A stretch of 64,000 nt of DNA from Arthrobacter sp. EM1 (GCF_029964055.1 NZ_CP124836.1:2046001-2110000); one strand, 5' to 3'. Counted from the first letter of the stretch, positions 1 through 8,874 are shown. Program-made: numbers and translations. Notes: generated from the sequence alone by a model not told the origin.

Positions 1-221
1 TCGTCGAGATCCAGCTCACCGGTGACATATGCCTGCGCCGCGCCCAGCTCCCCCGGCGCCCAGAGCAGGCGCCGGATGGCATCCGGGGAGTTCAGCCGGA
101 CCACCGGGGCGCCGGCCGGACCGGCCTCGCTGCCGTCCCAGGCGACGAGCCGGACGGGGAGCTCCCCGCCGGCAAGCGGCCGCAGGACCTCCTCGACCAT
201 TGTGGCCAGCGGCGCCGTCAT
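1..221 (-). CDS. Cyclopropane-fatty-acyl-phospholipid synthase-like methyltransferase, second copy (partial)
   Basis: Only the first 73 codons are in the window; the C-terminus runs off the left edge. The ATG at 219-221 overlaps the stop of the upstream CFA-synthase gene in an ATGA arrangement, so the two are translationally coupled. The visible N-terminus contains APGELGAAQAYVTGEL, which resembles the N-terminal domain of actinobacterial cyclopropane/mycolic-acid-synthase-type SAM methyltransferases. The catalytic Rossmann domain is outside the window, so activity cannot be judged. The family methylates or cyclopropanates double bonds of membrane phospholipid acyl chains. A downstream in-frame ATG at 198-200 is an alternative start, but the overlap favours the first. 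Confidence 0.7.
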   Translation of the reverse strand, partial: MTAPLATMVEEVLRPLAGGELPVRLVAWDGSEAGPAGAPVVRLNSPDAIRRLLWAPGELGAAQAYVTGELDLD

Positions 222-1591
222 TCGGCGGATCCGTTGTTCGACTCGCCCACTGTCCGACGGTCCAGCACGATCTGCTGCACGTCGAGGTAGCCGGTTTCGA
301 AGCCTGCCCGGGAGTAGCAGAGGTAGAACAGCCACATACGCTGGAAGATCTCATCGAAGCCCAGCGCCCGGACCTCGGCGGAGCGGGCCATAAAGCGCTC
401 TTCCCAGAGCCTGAGCGACTGGGCGTAGTGCTCCCCCATGGCCAGGCGTTCGCGCACGCGCAGTCCCGTCTGCTTGGCCGTGGTGTCCTCGATGGCGCGC
501 ACCGAGGGAATGACGCCGCCGGGGAAGATGTACTTGTGCACCCAGGTGTAGCTGGTGCGGGTGGCCATCAGCCGGTCGTGGGCGATGGTGATGGCCTGGA
601 TGGCGACCTTTCCGCCCGGGGCCAGGAGACGCTCGATCGTCTGAAAATACGTAGCCCAGTATTCGAAGCCCACGGCTTCGATCATCTCCACAGAGACGAC
701 GGCGTCGTACTCGCCTTCAACCGCGCGGTAGTCCTTCAGTTCGATTGTGACGGCGTCGGCGTACCCCGCGTCGGCGACCCGCTTGCGGGCAAGTTCCTGC
801 TGCTCGCTGGAGAGGGTGACGGAGTAAACGGTGGCCCCGCGCTGTGCTGCCCGGAGGGCGAGCTCGCCCCAGCCGGTGCCGATTTCCAGCACCCGGGTGC
901 CCGCCCCGACGCCGGCCTTGTCCAGCAGGCGGTCGATCTTGGCCTGCTGCGCCGCGGCAAAACCGTCCCAAGCCACGCTCTTGAGGGCCTCGCCGGTCTC
1001 CGGGAACAGCGCACTGGAGTAGGTCATGGTCTCATCCAGGAACGTGGAAAACAGTTCGTTGGAAAGGTCATAGTGCCGGGAGATGTTCGAGCGGGTGTTC
1101 TGCTCGGTGTTGCGTTCCTTGCGCGGCTGGCGCGGCAGGTAGAACGCACGCAGTTTCTGCAGCGGCTCCGGCACGAGGGTCCCGACGCGGGCGGCAAAAA
1201 CCTCCATCACGGCTGTCAGATTGTCAGCGTCCCAATCGCCGGCCATAAAGGACTCGCCCAGGCCGATCAATCCGCCGTCGCCGAGCCGGGCCGCAAAGGC
1301 CTGGGGACGGTTCATGGTCATAACCGGGTAGCGGTGGCCCGGCGTGGCTGCCTTGCCCAGGACGGTACCGTCCGGGTAGCGGACCTCCAGCGGGAGCCGG
1401 CGGACCGCGGCTTTGAAGATGGCGTCAGCAGCACGGCCGGCCAGCCGCGCCTTCAGGCTTGAAGGGACGGTGGCGATGCTGGGCCAGATGGCGGCGTCAA
1501 CCACCGCCGGAGGCTGCGGAACGGTGTAAGGGGCTGCGGCCTCATTCTCGCGGCGCGCCGCGCCCGATCCGGTCGCTTCGGTCATTGTCAC
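218..1591 (-). CDS. Cyclopropane-fatty-acyl-phospholipid synthase family SAM methyltransferase
   Basis: This is a 457-residue SAM-dependent methyltransferase of the CFA/mycolic-acid-synthase family. It probably acts on unsaturated acyl chains of membrane phospholipids. Seen in the sequence: HYDLSNELF followed by TMTYSSALF near residues 180-205, the SAM-binding motif LEIGTGWG near 233, and the substrate-region motif FEYWATYFQ. I chose the GTG at 1591 because AGGAGG lies 7 nt upstream and the codon overlaps the DUF1365 stop as GTGA; an ATG six bases later is the alternative. It sits third in an operon with an FAD oxidoreductase, DUF1365 and a second CFA-like gene. The product could be a cyclopropane, a methyl branch or a further-oxidised acyl chain; sequence alone does not decide. 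Confidence 0.9.
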   Translation of the reverse strand: MTMTEATGSGAARRENEAAAPYTVPQPPAVVDAAIWPSIATVPSSLKARLAGRAADAIFKAAVRRLPLEVRYPDGTVLGKAATPGHRYPVMTMNRPQAFAARLGDGGLIGLGESFMAGDWDADNLTAVMEVFAARVGTLVPEPLQKLRAFYLPRQPRKERNTEQNTRSNISRHYDLSNELFSTFLDETMTYSSALFPETGEALKSVAWDGFAAAQQAKIDRLLDKAGVGAGTRVLEIGTGWGELALRAAQRGATVYSVTLSSEQQELARKRVADAGYADAVTIELKDYRAVEGEYDAVVSVEMIEAVGFEYWATYFQTIERLLAPGGKVAIQAITIAHDRLMATRTSYTWVHKYIFPGGVIPSVRAIEDTTAKQTGLRVRERLAMGEHYAQSLRLWEERFMARSAEVRALGFDEIFQRMWLFYLCYSRAGFETGYLDVQQIVLDRRTVGESNNGSAE

Positions 1592-2319
1592 TGTACTGCC
1601 TCCTGGGAAGGGTGGTGCGGTCGTTTGATCAGGGGCAGCCGGCGTGCCCACAGTTTGATTCCCTGCCAGCGGATCTGCGCCGAGACGCGCAGCGGCGCAA
1701 GCGGGACGGCGAGCGCCGTGGCGAGGATCGTCCGCACCGTGGCGTCGTGCCGTTCACCGTCCATGCTGGCGATAAAAGGCCGGTGCCCTTCGCGCTCCAG
1801 CACTATCGAGACTGCGAGCCGTGCGCCGGGTTCCGGCAGTTTCATCCGGTACTCGCCGTCGACGTCGTTGAACGGTGAAACGTAAAAGGCCTTCGGCACG
1901 CTGGCCCGGCCGGCGTCGTCCGTCTCCAGCAGGTAGCAGTGCCGTTCACCGTAGGTGTTATGGACCTCCGCCACAACGCAGCGCAGTTCCCCGGCAGCGT
2001 CGTGGCACCAGAACAGGCTCAGCGGATTAAACACGTGCCCGAATACCCGGGCACTGGCAAGCATCGTGATCCGGCCGCCGTCCAGGGTGACCCCGCGGGT
2101 GGCCAGGAACGCCTCCACGTTCCCGCGCAGCGTGCCCTCCGGGTCACCCAGATGGTCCGCGACACGAAAATCGGCCAGCGGACGCAGCAGCCGGGGCACC
2201 ATGGGAAGCCGGTCGACGTCGACATACCAGCTGTAGCTGCGGTACGTGAAAGCGTTCTTCAGCGGGGTGCGCCGCACATGCGCAATCGAGGTGCGGTAGA
2301 TGGCCGCCGCGGCGCTCAT
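1588..2319 (-). CDS. DUF1365 domain-containing protein
   Basis: A 243-residue protein of the DUF1365 family. It starts IYRTSIAHVRRTPLKNAFTYRSY, given here in two parts: IYRTSIAHVRR then TPLKNAFTYRSY, both near the N-terminus. No enzymatic activity is established for the family, but it is repeatedly found between an FAD-dependent oxidoreductase and a CFA-type methyltransferase in many bacteria, as here. Its ATG overlaps the stop of the upstream oxidoreductase by four bases (ATGA), and its own stop overlaps the next start (GTGA). I infer a role in modifying or handling membrane acyl chains together with its neighbours. No signal peptide or clear membrane segment was seen. Confidence 0.85.
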   Translation of the reverse strand: MSAAAAIYRTSIAHVRRTPLKNAFTYRSYSWYVDVDRLPMVPRLLRPLADFRVADHLGDPEGTLRGNVEAFLATRGVTLDGGRITMLASARVFGHVFNPLSLFWCHDAAGELRCVVAEVHNTYGERHCYLLETDDAGRASVPKAFYVSPFNDVDGEYRMKLPEPGARLAVSIVLEREGHRPFIASMDGERHDATVRTILATALAVPLAPLRVSAQIRWQGIKLWARRLPLIKRPHHPSQEAVQ

Positions 2320-3740
2320 GAGCCCTCCGCGGCGGCGCTTTGCAGGTCCGGATCGATCGCGACGGCGCGGTACTCCGCGTTCAGGGCCACGGCGGGGATG
2401 TCCCAGCTGCGACCGAGCCGTTCCGCGGCCCGGACCCCGGAAAGGGCGCCGTCTTCGTGGAATCCCCAGCCGTGGTAGGCGCCGGCGAAGGCCAGCCGGG
2501 CGTCGCCTAGGGCCAGGATCTGCTGCTGGGCCCGGAGCGATTCGGGTGTGTACTGCGGGTGCTCGTAGACCATCCGGTCAAGCACCGTATGGTCGGCAAT
2601 CAGCTCGGACTCGCCGAGGCTGACGATGTAGCGTCCGCCGTCGGCGGTGTCCAGCCGCTGCAGCCGGGTCATGTCGTAGCTGACCAGGACCTTGTCCGGG
2701 CGGGCGTCACAGGCGGGCAGCCGGTAGTTCCAAGACGCCTTGGCATTGTCACTGGCGGGCAGCACGGCGGCATCGCGGTGGAAGACCGTGTGGTTTACCG
2801 AGTACGGCATGCCGCCGAGCGCGGCCTGCTCCGCGGGCGAGGCGTCGTTGAGCATGCCCAGCGCCTGGGCCGGGTGGGTGGCGATCACCACGGCGTCGAA
2901 GTTTTCGGTGCGGAAGCCGGCGTCGGCGTTTCCGGTCGTTAGTTCCACGCCGTCCGCGTGCCGGCGCACGCCGGTGACCGGGCTGGCGAGCCGGATATCG
3001 TCCAGCGTGGCCGCAAGCTTGTCCACGTAGGAGCGTGAGCCGCCGGTGACGGTGCGCCACTGCGGTGAACCGGATACTCCGAGCAGGCCGTGGTGGCCGA
3101 GGAAGGTAAAGAGGTAGCGGGCCGGGTACGCGAGCGCCGTGGCCGGGTCGCAGGACCAGACGGCGCTCACGATCGGGGTCATAAAGTGCGAGATGAAGTA
3201 GCGGCTGAACTTCTCCCGGGCCAGGAACTCCGCCAGCGTGATGTCGGTACCGGCCGGATCCGTCTCGGCGAGCAAAGCGCGGGCCTTCCGGTAGAAGCGC
3301 ATCACCTCCAGCAGCATCAGCAGGTATCGTCCGCGCAGCAAGGTGGCAGGCCCCGGAAGGATCCCGCGGCCCTTGGCCCGGGCACCGGCGTATTCCAGAC
3401 CGCAGCCGTCGCAGCGGACGGACATGGACATTTCGGAGTCCTGGGTTTCAACGCCCAGCTCCGCGAAAAGCCGGAGCAACGTGGGGTAGGTGCGTTCGTT
3501 GTGAACGATAAAGCCGGTGTCGATGCCCAGCACCGGCCCACCGTCCTGCGGCACGTCGTGGGTGTGGGCGTGGCCGCCCAGCCGGGAATCGGCTTCGAAG
3601 ACGGTGACAGAGTCCTCACGGTTCAGGACGTACGCGGCGGTCAGCCCCGCCACGCCGCTGCCAATCACGGCGATCCGCCGGCCTTGCGGAATCCCTGCTG
3701 CATCTGACACTGATTTGCTCCTGTTGGCTGCTCTATCCAT
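2316..3740 (-). CDS. FAD-dependent amine-oxidase-type oxidoreductase (NAD(P)-binding Rossmann)
   Basis: A 474-residue flavoprotein and the first gene of the lipid-modification operon. The dinucleotide-binding motif RIAVIGSGVAGLTAAYVL lies near residues 22-39, followed by RLGGHAHTHDV, typical of the amine-oxidase/desaturase-like FAD family that accompanies DUF1365 and CFA synthase. The reaction is unknown; acyl-chain oxidation or saturation next to the methylation step is a reasonable inference. I chose the ATG at 3738-3740 because it leaves about 20 residues before the FAD motif. The open frame continues far upstream, but that extension runs antisense through the LysR gene and is not believable. 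The gene is divergent from a LysR regulator. Confidence 0.88.
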   Translation of the reverse strand: MDRAANRSKSVSDAAGIPQGRRIAVIGSGVAGLTAAYVLNREDSVTVFEADSRLGGHAHTHDVPQDGGPVLGIDTGFIVHNERTYPTLLRLFAELGVETQDSEMSMSVRCDGCGLEYAGARAKGRGILPGPATLLRGRYLLMLLEVMRFYRKARALLAETDPAGTDITLAEFLAREKFSRYFISHFMTPIVSAVWSCDPATALAYPARYLFTFLGHHGLLGVSGSPQWRTVTGGSRSYVDKLAATLDDIRLASPVTGVRRHADGVELTTGNADAGFRTENFDAVVIATHPAQALGMLNDASPAEQAALGGMPYSVNHTVFHRDAAVLPASDNAKASWNYRLPACDARPDKVLVSYDMTRLQRLDTADGGRYIVSLGESELIADHTVLDRMVYEHPQYTPESLRAQQQILALGDARLAFAGAYHGWGFHEDGALSGVRAAERLGRSWDIPAVALNAEYRAVAIDPDLQSAAAEGS

Positions 3741-3893
3741 TGCCTGGATCGTCCTGGTTAAACTTCTTACGGGCAATTCGTCGCCGAGGCGCCCGCGGAT
3801 GTGTGCGGTTCCCCAGCTTTCTGCTTGAAACCAATGTGCCAGAATGAAGCGGGATTGCGGTCCCGCCTCACCGGAATCCGAGAAGGGCACCCC
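3741..3893. promoter_or_regulatory. Divergent promoter region between the lipid operon and lysR
   Basis: A 153-bp gap separates the divergent starts of the FAD oxidoreductase operon and the LysR-type gene. This is the classic arrangement in which a LysR protein controls both itself and its neighbour. I could not place convincing -35/-10 pairs or a clean T-N11-A box by eye. Confidence 0.45.
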
Positions 3894-4826
3894 TTGATTA
3901 ACCCCGTCCATCTGCGGACCCTGGTCGAAGTGACCCGGCTCGGGTCCTTCGCGGCCGCCGCCACGCGCCTCGGGTACACGGCGTCGGCCGTTTCCCAGCA
4001 GATGTCCGCCCTGGAGCGTGACACCGGCGTCGAACTGTTCCAGCGCTCGGCCCGCAGCATCCACCCCACCGAGGCCGCCCAGGTTATGACCCGGCACGCG
4101 GCCAAGGTGCTCACCGACATCGAGGCGCTGATGGCGGCGGCCTCCCGCACCGGTGACACCACCCGGCAGGAACTCCGGCTGGGCATCTTCCCCAGCCTGG
4201 CCACCTATGTGCTGCCCCGGATCCTGGCGAACCCGGCCTGGAAGAAGCTTGGCATCGACCTGCGGGTCTCCGTCGCTGAGCCGGCCCAGACCATCCAGGG
4301 CCTGCGCACCGGCGGCGAACTCGACGTCGCCTTGGTGTACCAGGTGGGGCAGTCGGGCCTCGCCTGGCCGCACACCGTCAACCGGCAGTGGATCGGCGAT
4401 GACAACTTCCGGGTGGTGCTGCCGGCCGCCTGGGGCATCGGCACGGATTCGAAGATCGCGGCCGACCACCTCTCGGACATGCCCTGGATTGTGCATCATC
4501 CCGGCACATCCGACGCCACGGTGATCGAGCGCCTCTTCGCCAGCTGCAACCTGCACCCCCGGGTGGTGGCGTACAGCGATGACTTCCATGCCAGCCTGGA
4601 GATGGCCGCGGCCGGGCTGGGGGCTGCGCTGGTTCCCGAACTGGCCCTGCTGCACCGCCCGGCCGGTGTGGTGGTGCTGGACGTTCCGGAGATCCGGCTG
4701 GCCCGCAACGTTTTTGCCCTGCTGATCAATGAAAAGCAGACAGCCCAGGTGCAGCTGTTTGTCGAGCTATTGGGCGAAACGTTCAATTCACCGTCCGTCC
4801 AGCGTGCCGTCACCGGCAACGGGTGA
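3894..4826 (+). CDS. LysR-family transcriptional regulator
   Basis: A 310-residue LysR regulator. The N-terminal winged helix-turn-helix contains SFAAAATRLGYTASAVSQQM at residues about 19-38, followed by the usual LysR linker helix and a periplasmic-binding-like effector domain. The start is the TTG at 3894, which has AGAAGGG about 7 nt upstream; longer in-frame starts would add residues unlike any LysR protein. It is divergent from the FAD/DUF1365/CFA operon, which is its most likely target. Its stop codon is one base from the stop of the convergent aldehyde dehydrogenase. The effector is unknown. Confidence 0.9.
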   Translation: MINPVHLRTLVEVTRLGSFAAAATRLGYTASAVSQQMSALERDTGVELFQRSARSIHPTEAAQVMTRHAAKVLTDIEALMAAASRTGDTTRQELRLGIFPSLATYVLPRILANPAWKKLGIDLRVSVAEPAQTIQGLRTGGELDVALVYQVGQSGLAWPHTVNRQWIGDDNFRVVLPAAWGIGTDSKIAADHLSDMPWIVHHPGTSDATVIERLFASCNLHPRVVAYSDDFHASLEMAAAGLGAALVPELALLHRPAGVVVLDVPEIRLARNVFALLINEKQTAQVQLFVELLGETFNSPSVQRAVTGNG

Positions 4827-4827
4827 G

Positions 4828-6225
4828 TCAGTTCTTGCGGAACCGCTTGCCAACGGGTGCCACCAGCGTGCTGACGACCCAGCGTTTGGTTTTGTTGTAG
4901 GGCGGATAAATCAGTTCCAGCGTGTCCGGCCGCAGCGGCTTGGCCAGGGTTGCCCGCTCGTGTGAAAAGGTCCGCAGTGAATACTCCCCGTGATACGCGC
5001 CCATCCCGCTGGCGCCGACGCCGCCGAACGGCAGCCCCGGAACCATCAGGTGCGCCGCGGGGACGTCGAAGCACAGCGCTCCCGACGATGTCTGGTCCGC
5101 GAATGCCCGGCGGGTGCCCTCGTCGCCGCTGAACACGTACAGCGCCAGCGGCTTGGCGCCGTCGTTGATTCTCCGGATGGCTTCCTCCCGCCCGGCGACG
5201 GGAACCAGCGGCAGCAGCGGACCGAAGATCTCCTCCCCCATCAGGGCGTCCCCGGGAGCGGGCCGAAGCAGGGTCGGGGCGAAGTACCGGGTCGCGGCGT
5301 TCCGTTGGCCGCCGTGGACGACTGTGCTGCCGTCGGCGAGGGCCGCGAGGCGCGCGAAGTGCTGATCGTTGACGATCCGGCCGTAGGAGTCGCTGCGGGA
5401 AGCATCCGGCCCGAAGAGCTCGCCGATTGCCCTAACCAGCTCTCGCTCCAGCGGCACCAACACGTCCTTGGTGGCCAGGACATAGTCGGGCGCCACACAG
5501 GTCTGCCCGGCATTTATGAACTTCCCCCAGGCGATCCGCTTGGCTGCCCCGGCCAGGTCCGTGGAGGCGTCCACATAGGCCGGTGACTTGCCGCCGAGCT
5601 CCAGGGTTACCGGTGTCAGGTTCTCCGCCGCCGCGCGCAGCACCACTTTGGCGGCCGTTTCCCCGCCGGTGAAGAAGATATGGTCAACCTCCGCAGCCAA
5701 CAGCGCAGTGGTTTCCGGGATTCCGCCTTCCACCACCTGCACCGCCCCGGCCAAATATTCGGGAATCCACCGGGCCAGGGCCGCCGAGGTCGCGGGCGCG
5801 TGCTCGCTGGGTTTCAGCACGGCTGTGTTGCCGGCGGCGAGCGCACCGGCCAGCGGCGCCAGCAGCAACTGCAGCGGGTAGTTCCAGGGCCCGATCACCA
5901 GCACCACGCCGAGCGGGGTCAGCTCGGTCCAGGCTTTGGCGGGCCGGACCGCAAGCGGCACGGCGACGGCACGCGGCCGCAGCCATCCTTTGAGGTTTTT
6001 TTCCAGATGCGCGGCTTCTGCTGTGACAAATCCGACTTCCGCCAGCAGCGACTCGGTCGCGTGTTTGCCCAGATCGCTGCCCAGCGCTTCGGCAAAATCG
6101 TCGCTGTGATCGGCCAGCATCCGGCGCAATCCGGCGAGCCTTTCGAGCCGCCAGGCCAACGGACGCGTGGCTCCGCTGTCAAAAATTTCACGGGCGCGGG
6201 CGACGGCGGCGGCTGCGGGTTGCAT
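4828..6225 (-). CDS. Aldehyde dehydrogenase, class 3-like (coniferyl-aldehyde type)
   Basis: A 465-residue NAD(P)-dependent aldehyde dehydrogenase. It has VIGPWNYPLQL in the cofactor-binding region, the general-base motif TLELGGKSP, the catalytic cysteine in NAGQTCVAPDYVL near residue 240, and a C-terminal PPYNKTKRW typical of the ALDH3/coniferyl-aldehyde group. It oxidises aliphatic or aromatic aldehydes to acids; the substrate is not evident. The ATG at 6223-6225 is taken as the start because it precedes the conserved region by the normal length; no clear ribosome-binding site is visible. It is divergent from the BCCT transporter, so a link to betaine-aldehyde oxidation is possible but weak, since the sequence is not BetB-like. 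Confidence 0.88.
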   Translation of the reverse strand: MQPAAAAVARAREIFDSGATRPLAWRLERLAGLRRMLADHSDDFAEALGSDLGKHATESLLAEVGFVTAEAAHLEKNLKGWLRPRAVAVPLAVRPAKAWTELTPLGVVLVIGPWNYPLQLLLAPLAGALAAGNTAVLKPSEHAPATSAALARWIPEYLAGAVQVVEGGIPETTALLAAEVDHIFFTGGETAAKVVLRAAAENLTPVTLELGGKSPAYVDASTDLAGAAKRIAWGKFINAGQTCVAPDYVLATKDVLVPLERELVRAIGELFGPDASRSDSYGRIVNDQHFARLAALADGSTVVHGGQRNAATRYFAPTLLRPAPGDALMGEEIFGPLLPLVPVAGREEAIRRINDGAKPLALYVFSGDEGTRRAFADQTSSGALCFDVPAAHLMVPGLPFGGVGASGMGAYHGEYSLRTFSHERATLAKPLRPDTLELIYPPYNKTKRWVVSTLVAPVGKRFRKN

Positions 6226-6326
6226 GTCATAAATGTACCCGGACGTTGCCGCCGGCAACGGTGTCCGCACCCTAGCTGCCAGGAATTCCTGCTCCCAGCC
6301 GGCTCTCAGGCAGTTAGGCTAGAAGG
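6226..6326. promoter_or_regulatory. Divergent ALDH / BCCT promoter region with leaderless-type -10
   Basis: On the plus strand TAGGCT at 6316-6321 is followed by 5 nt and then the BCCT transporter ATG at 6327. This places the expected transcription start at or next to the start codon. No convincing promoter for the ALDH gene was identified on the other strand. Confidence 0.5.
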
Positions 6327-8222
6327 ATGGCCGAAAATACTAGACCCCGAATCGTAGAACGGTGGGTCTTCTGGCCCGCTGCAGTGCTGGTGACCGTTTT
6401 CGCGGCATTTGCACTGCTGGCTCCCAAGACCGCCGAAGCAATGTTCAGCACCATCCAGTCAAACATCGTGAACTCCTTCAACTGGTACTACGTCCTGATT
6501 ACCAGCTTCTTTGTTGCCTTTAGCCTCTTCCTTGGCTTCAGCCGTTTTGGCGACATCAAGCTCGGCCACGACGACGACGAACCCGAGTTTTCCCTGCTGG
6601 CCTGGTTTGCGCTTCTGTTCGCAGCCGGCATGGGCATCGGCCTGGTTTTTTATGGTGTCAGCGAACCGCTGAGCCACTTCGCCAATCCCCGGCCCGGGGT
6701 GAGCGGTACCCCCTCGGAACTGGCCCAGCAAGCGCTCAGCCAGACGTACCTGCATTGGGGGGTCCACGCCTGGTCCATCTACGTGGTGATCGGACTTGCC
6801 CTCGCCTACGCGATCCACCGCCGCAAACGGCCCGTGTCCATCCGCTGGGCCCTTGAACCGCTGCTGGGCAAGCGGGTGCAGGGTTCGTGGGGAAACGCCA
6901 TCGACGTTGTCGCCTTGGTGGGCACCCTGTTCGGCGTGGCGACCTCCTTGGGCCTGGGTGTGCTGCAGATCAGCGCCGGGCTGGAAAGCATCAACCTGGT
7001 GGAAGCCAGCCGTGGCTCCGAAATCGTTATTATCATCATCATTTCCTTCTTCGTCCTGCTCTCCGTCCTCTCCGGACTGACCAAGGGCATGAAATGGCTC
7101 TCCAGCATCAACCTCGTGCTCGCCGGCCTGCTGGTGGTCTACCTGCTGGTCTTTGGCCCGTCGACCTTCCTGCTGCGCGAATTTGTCCAGTCCATGGGCG
7201 CCTACGTCCAGAACTTCGTTTCGCTCTCCTTTAACGTCAATGCCTTCACCGGTGCTGCCGGCGAAGCATGGCAAGCCTCCTGGACCTCGTTCTACTGGGG
7301 CTGGTGGATTTCCTGGGCCCCCTTTGTTGGTATTTTCATTGCCCGGATTTCCAAGGGCCGCACGGTCCGCCAGTTTGTTGCCGGCGTCATCCTGGTCCCG
7401 ACCCTGATCGGCATCCTCTGGTTCAGCGTCCTTGGCGGCACAGCCCTCGCTGTCGAACTCGGCGGCAACGGCACACTCCTGGAGTCCGACGGCAGTGTCA
7501 ATGTCTCCAGCGCCCTGTTCAGCATGCTCGACTTCATCCCCGGCACTCCGGTCCTGACTGTGGGCGTCATCCTGCTGATCGCCATTTTCTTTATCACCTC
7601 CTCGGACTCCGGGGCCCTGGTGATGGGCATGATCGCCACCGGCGGCCAGGTCAACCCGAAGAAACGCATCAGGACCTTCTTTGTCCTGATCACCGCAGTC
7701 CTGGCCATCTCCCTGCTGATCTCCGGCGGGCTGGTGGCCCTGCAGACCGCGGCGATTATCATCGCGCTGCCTTTCAGCGTGGTGATGCTGCTGATTTGCT
7801 GGTCCACGTTCATCGCCTTCAGCCGTGAGCGCCGGGCCTACGACAGGGCCCGCCGCGCCCAACTGGTAGACCACATCGGTGACTTCTACGGCTTGGAAGT
7901 GGAAGAACTCGCCGAGAACGGGATCCTCGGCAATACACCGCGCTGGATGCAGCTGCTGCGCCGCCGCGGCGCCCCGGCCGGGACGGCAGTCCCGGCGGAA
8001 ATCCTGCCAAGCCCCGAGCCATCCACCGCGGCCGTCGACACCCTGATGGCCGAGGCGCCGCAGCCACGGCACGCCTCGGAACGGGCCCTGGCGATCGAAA
8101 ACGCCGAGTCCCATGACGTCCTGATCTCCGACGTTGACAACGTTGTGGAACACGATCCGTTTGTTTCCCGGGATGCCAAGGACATCCCGGACCGGGGCGA
8201 TCAGGAACCCTCGCGCTGGTGA
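6327..8222 (+). CDS. BCCT-family betaine/choline/carnitine transporter
   Basis: A 631-residue membrane protein with about twelve transmembrane helices, which imports trimethylammonium compounds such as glycine betaine or choline, usually for osmoprotection. Family marks are GMGIGLVFYGVSEPLSHF near residue 100 and the tryptophan-rich FYWGWWISWAPFVGIFIAR segment near 330. The C-terminal ~130 residues are a hydrophilic cytoplasmic tail, which in BCCT proteins often senses osmotic stress. A TAnnnT -10 lies just before the ATG and no Shine-Dalgarno is properly spaced, which suggests a leaderless mRNA. Substrate specificity cannot be fixed from sequence. Confidence 0.93.
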   Translation: MAENTRPRIVERWVFWPAAVLVTVFAAFALLAPKTAEAMFSTIQSNIVNSFNWYYVLITSFFVAFSLFLGFSRFGDIKLGHDDDEPEFSLLAWFALLFAAGMGIGLVFYGVSEPLSHFANPRPGVSGTPSELAQQALSQTYLHWGVHAWSIYVVIGLALAYAIHRRKRPVSIRWALEPLLGKRVQGSWGNAIDVVALVGTLFGVATSLGLGVLQISAGLESINLVEASRGSEIVIIIIISFFVLLSVLSGLTKGMKWLSSINLVLAGLLVVYLLVFGPSTFLLREFVQSMGAYVQNFVSLSFNVNAFTGAAGEAWQASWTSFYWGWWISWAPFVGIFIARISKGRTVRQFVAGVILVPTLIGILWFSVLGGTALAVELGGNGTLLESDGSVNVSSALFSMLDFIPGTPVLTVGVILLIAIFFITSSDSGALVMGMIATGGQVNPKKRIRTFFVLITAVLAISLLISGGLVALQTAAIIIALPFSVVMLLICWSTFIAFSRERRAYDRARRAQLVDHIGDFYGLEVEELAENGILGNTPRWMQLLRRRGAPAGTAVPAEILPSPEPSTAAVDTLMAEAPQPRHASERALAIENAESHDVLISDVDNVVEHDPFVSRDAKDIPDRGDQEPSRW

Positions 8223-8273
8223 TCCTGCGCTAAAAAGGCAAGGCGAACGCTGGAACGGAGCGGTATTCAGGGC

Positions 8274-8279
8274 TATGTT
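8274..8279 (+). promoter_or_regulatory. -10 hexamer (TATGTT) for the DUF2004 gene, leaderless
   Basis: TATGTT ends 6 nt before the ATG at 8286, so transcription should start at the start codon. A weak -35 (TGGAAC, 8251-8256) is 17 bp upstream. Confidence 0.5.
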
Positions 8280-8285
8280 GAAAGT

Positions 8286-8792
8286 ATGAGCAAGGTAGCC
8301 AGCCAGCATTTCGGAGAAGTCGAGCTCAACCACGGGAGAGACCATAATTTCTCCGCCAAGCATGATCTGGCGGGTCAAACCCTGGAGCTTGACTTAAATG
8401 TCCAAGCGCACGACCACTTCGATGAAGCGGCCCTGCGCAAGGTCGACTACCGCCTCCGGTTCCTGCCCGAGCTTGTGGACGAGGTCCGCGACATGATCGC
8501 CGAAGAACTCGATGAAGACGGAACCAGCCCGCAGGAATACCGCCATTTTCACTGCAACGCGATTAAGGCCGAACACCTGCAGAAGGTCTTTGGCATCACG
8601 GACAAGAGCCAGCTGACCAATGAGGTATTCCTCAAGGCCCTGAAACTGGGCCATGTGGGGATTTTCCCCGGCCAGCCGGAGCGCTACTTCGTCCTGGATT
8701 TCACCCTCGGAAACCATTTCACCGACGAAGTCCTGGTCGCTTCGGCGGACGAGGACGGCGTCGTGGATGATGAGATCCTCTGGGAGAGCTGA
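8286..8792 (+). CDS. DUF2004 domain-containing protein
   Basis: A 168-residue acidic, soluble protein of the DUF2004 family. The function is unknown. It has no signal peptide or membrane segment; the C-terminus is rich in Asp and Glu (DEDGVVDDEILWES). The ATG has no Shine-Dalgarno but a -10 hexamer 6 nt upstream, which suggests leaderless expression as a single-gene transcript. A strong hairpin terminator follows. Confidence 0.75.
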   Translation: MSKVASQHFGEVELNHGRDHNFSAKHDLAGQTLELDLNVQAHDHFDEAALRKVDYRLRFLPELVDEVRDMIAEELDEDGTSPQEYRHFHCNAIKAEHLQKVFGITDKSQLTNEVFLKALKLGHVGIFPGQPERYFVLDFTLGNHFTDEVLVASADEDGVVDDEILWES

Positions 8793-8817
8793 CTTCACGG
8801 GCACAACTTCAAACGTA

Positions 8818-8860
8818 CGACGCCGGCCGGTCACCTTTGCGGGGTGACCGGCCGGCGTCG
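8818..8860. terminator. Bidirectional terminator hairpin
   Basis: A perfect 18-bp stem (8818-8835 with 8843-8860) and a 7-nt loop lie between the convergent DUF2004 gene and metE. It can serve both, although the T-tracts are weak. Confidence 0.8.
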
Positions 8861-8874
8861 TTCCTGGCGCTGGG

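Noticed and set aside
3741..4655. 305-codon N-terminal extension of the FAD oxidoreductase
   Set aside because: It runs antisense through the LysR gene, and the FAD motif would be pushed to residue 325, unlike the family.
6459..8378. 639-codon minus-strand open frame opposite the BCCT transporter
   Set aside because: It is the antisense shadow of a clear membrane transporter; composition is Gly/Asp/Gln-rich and has no domain.
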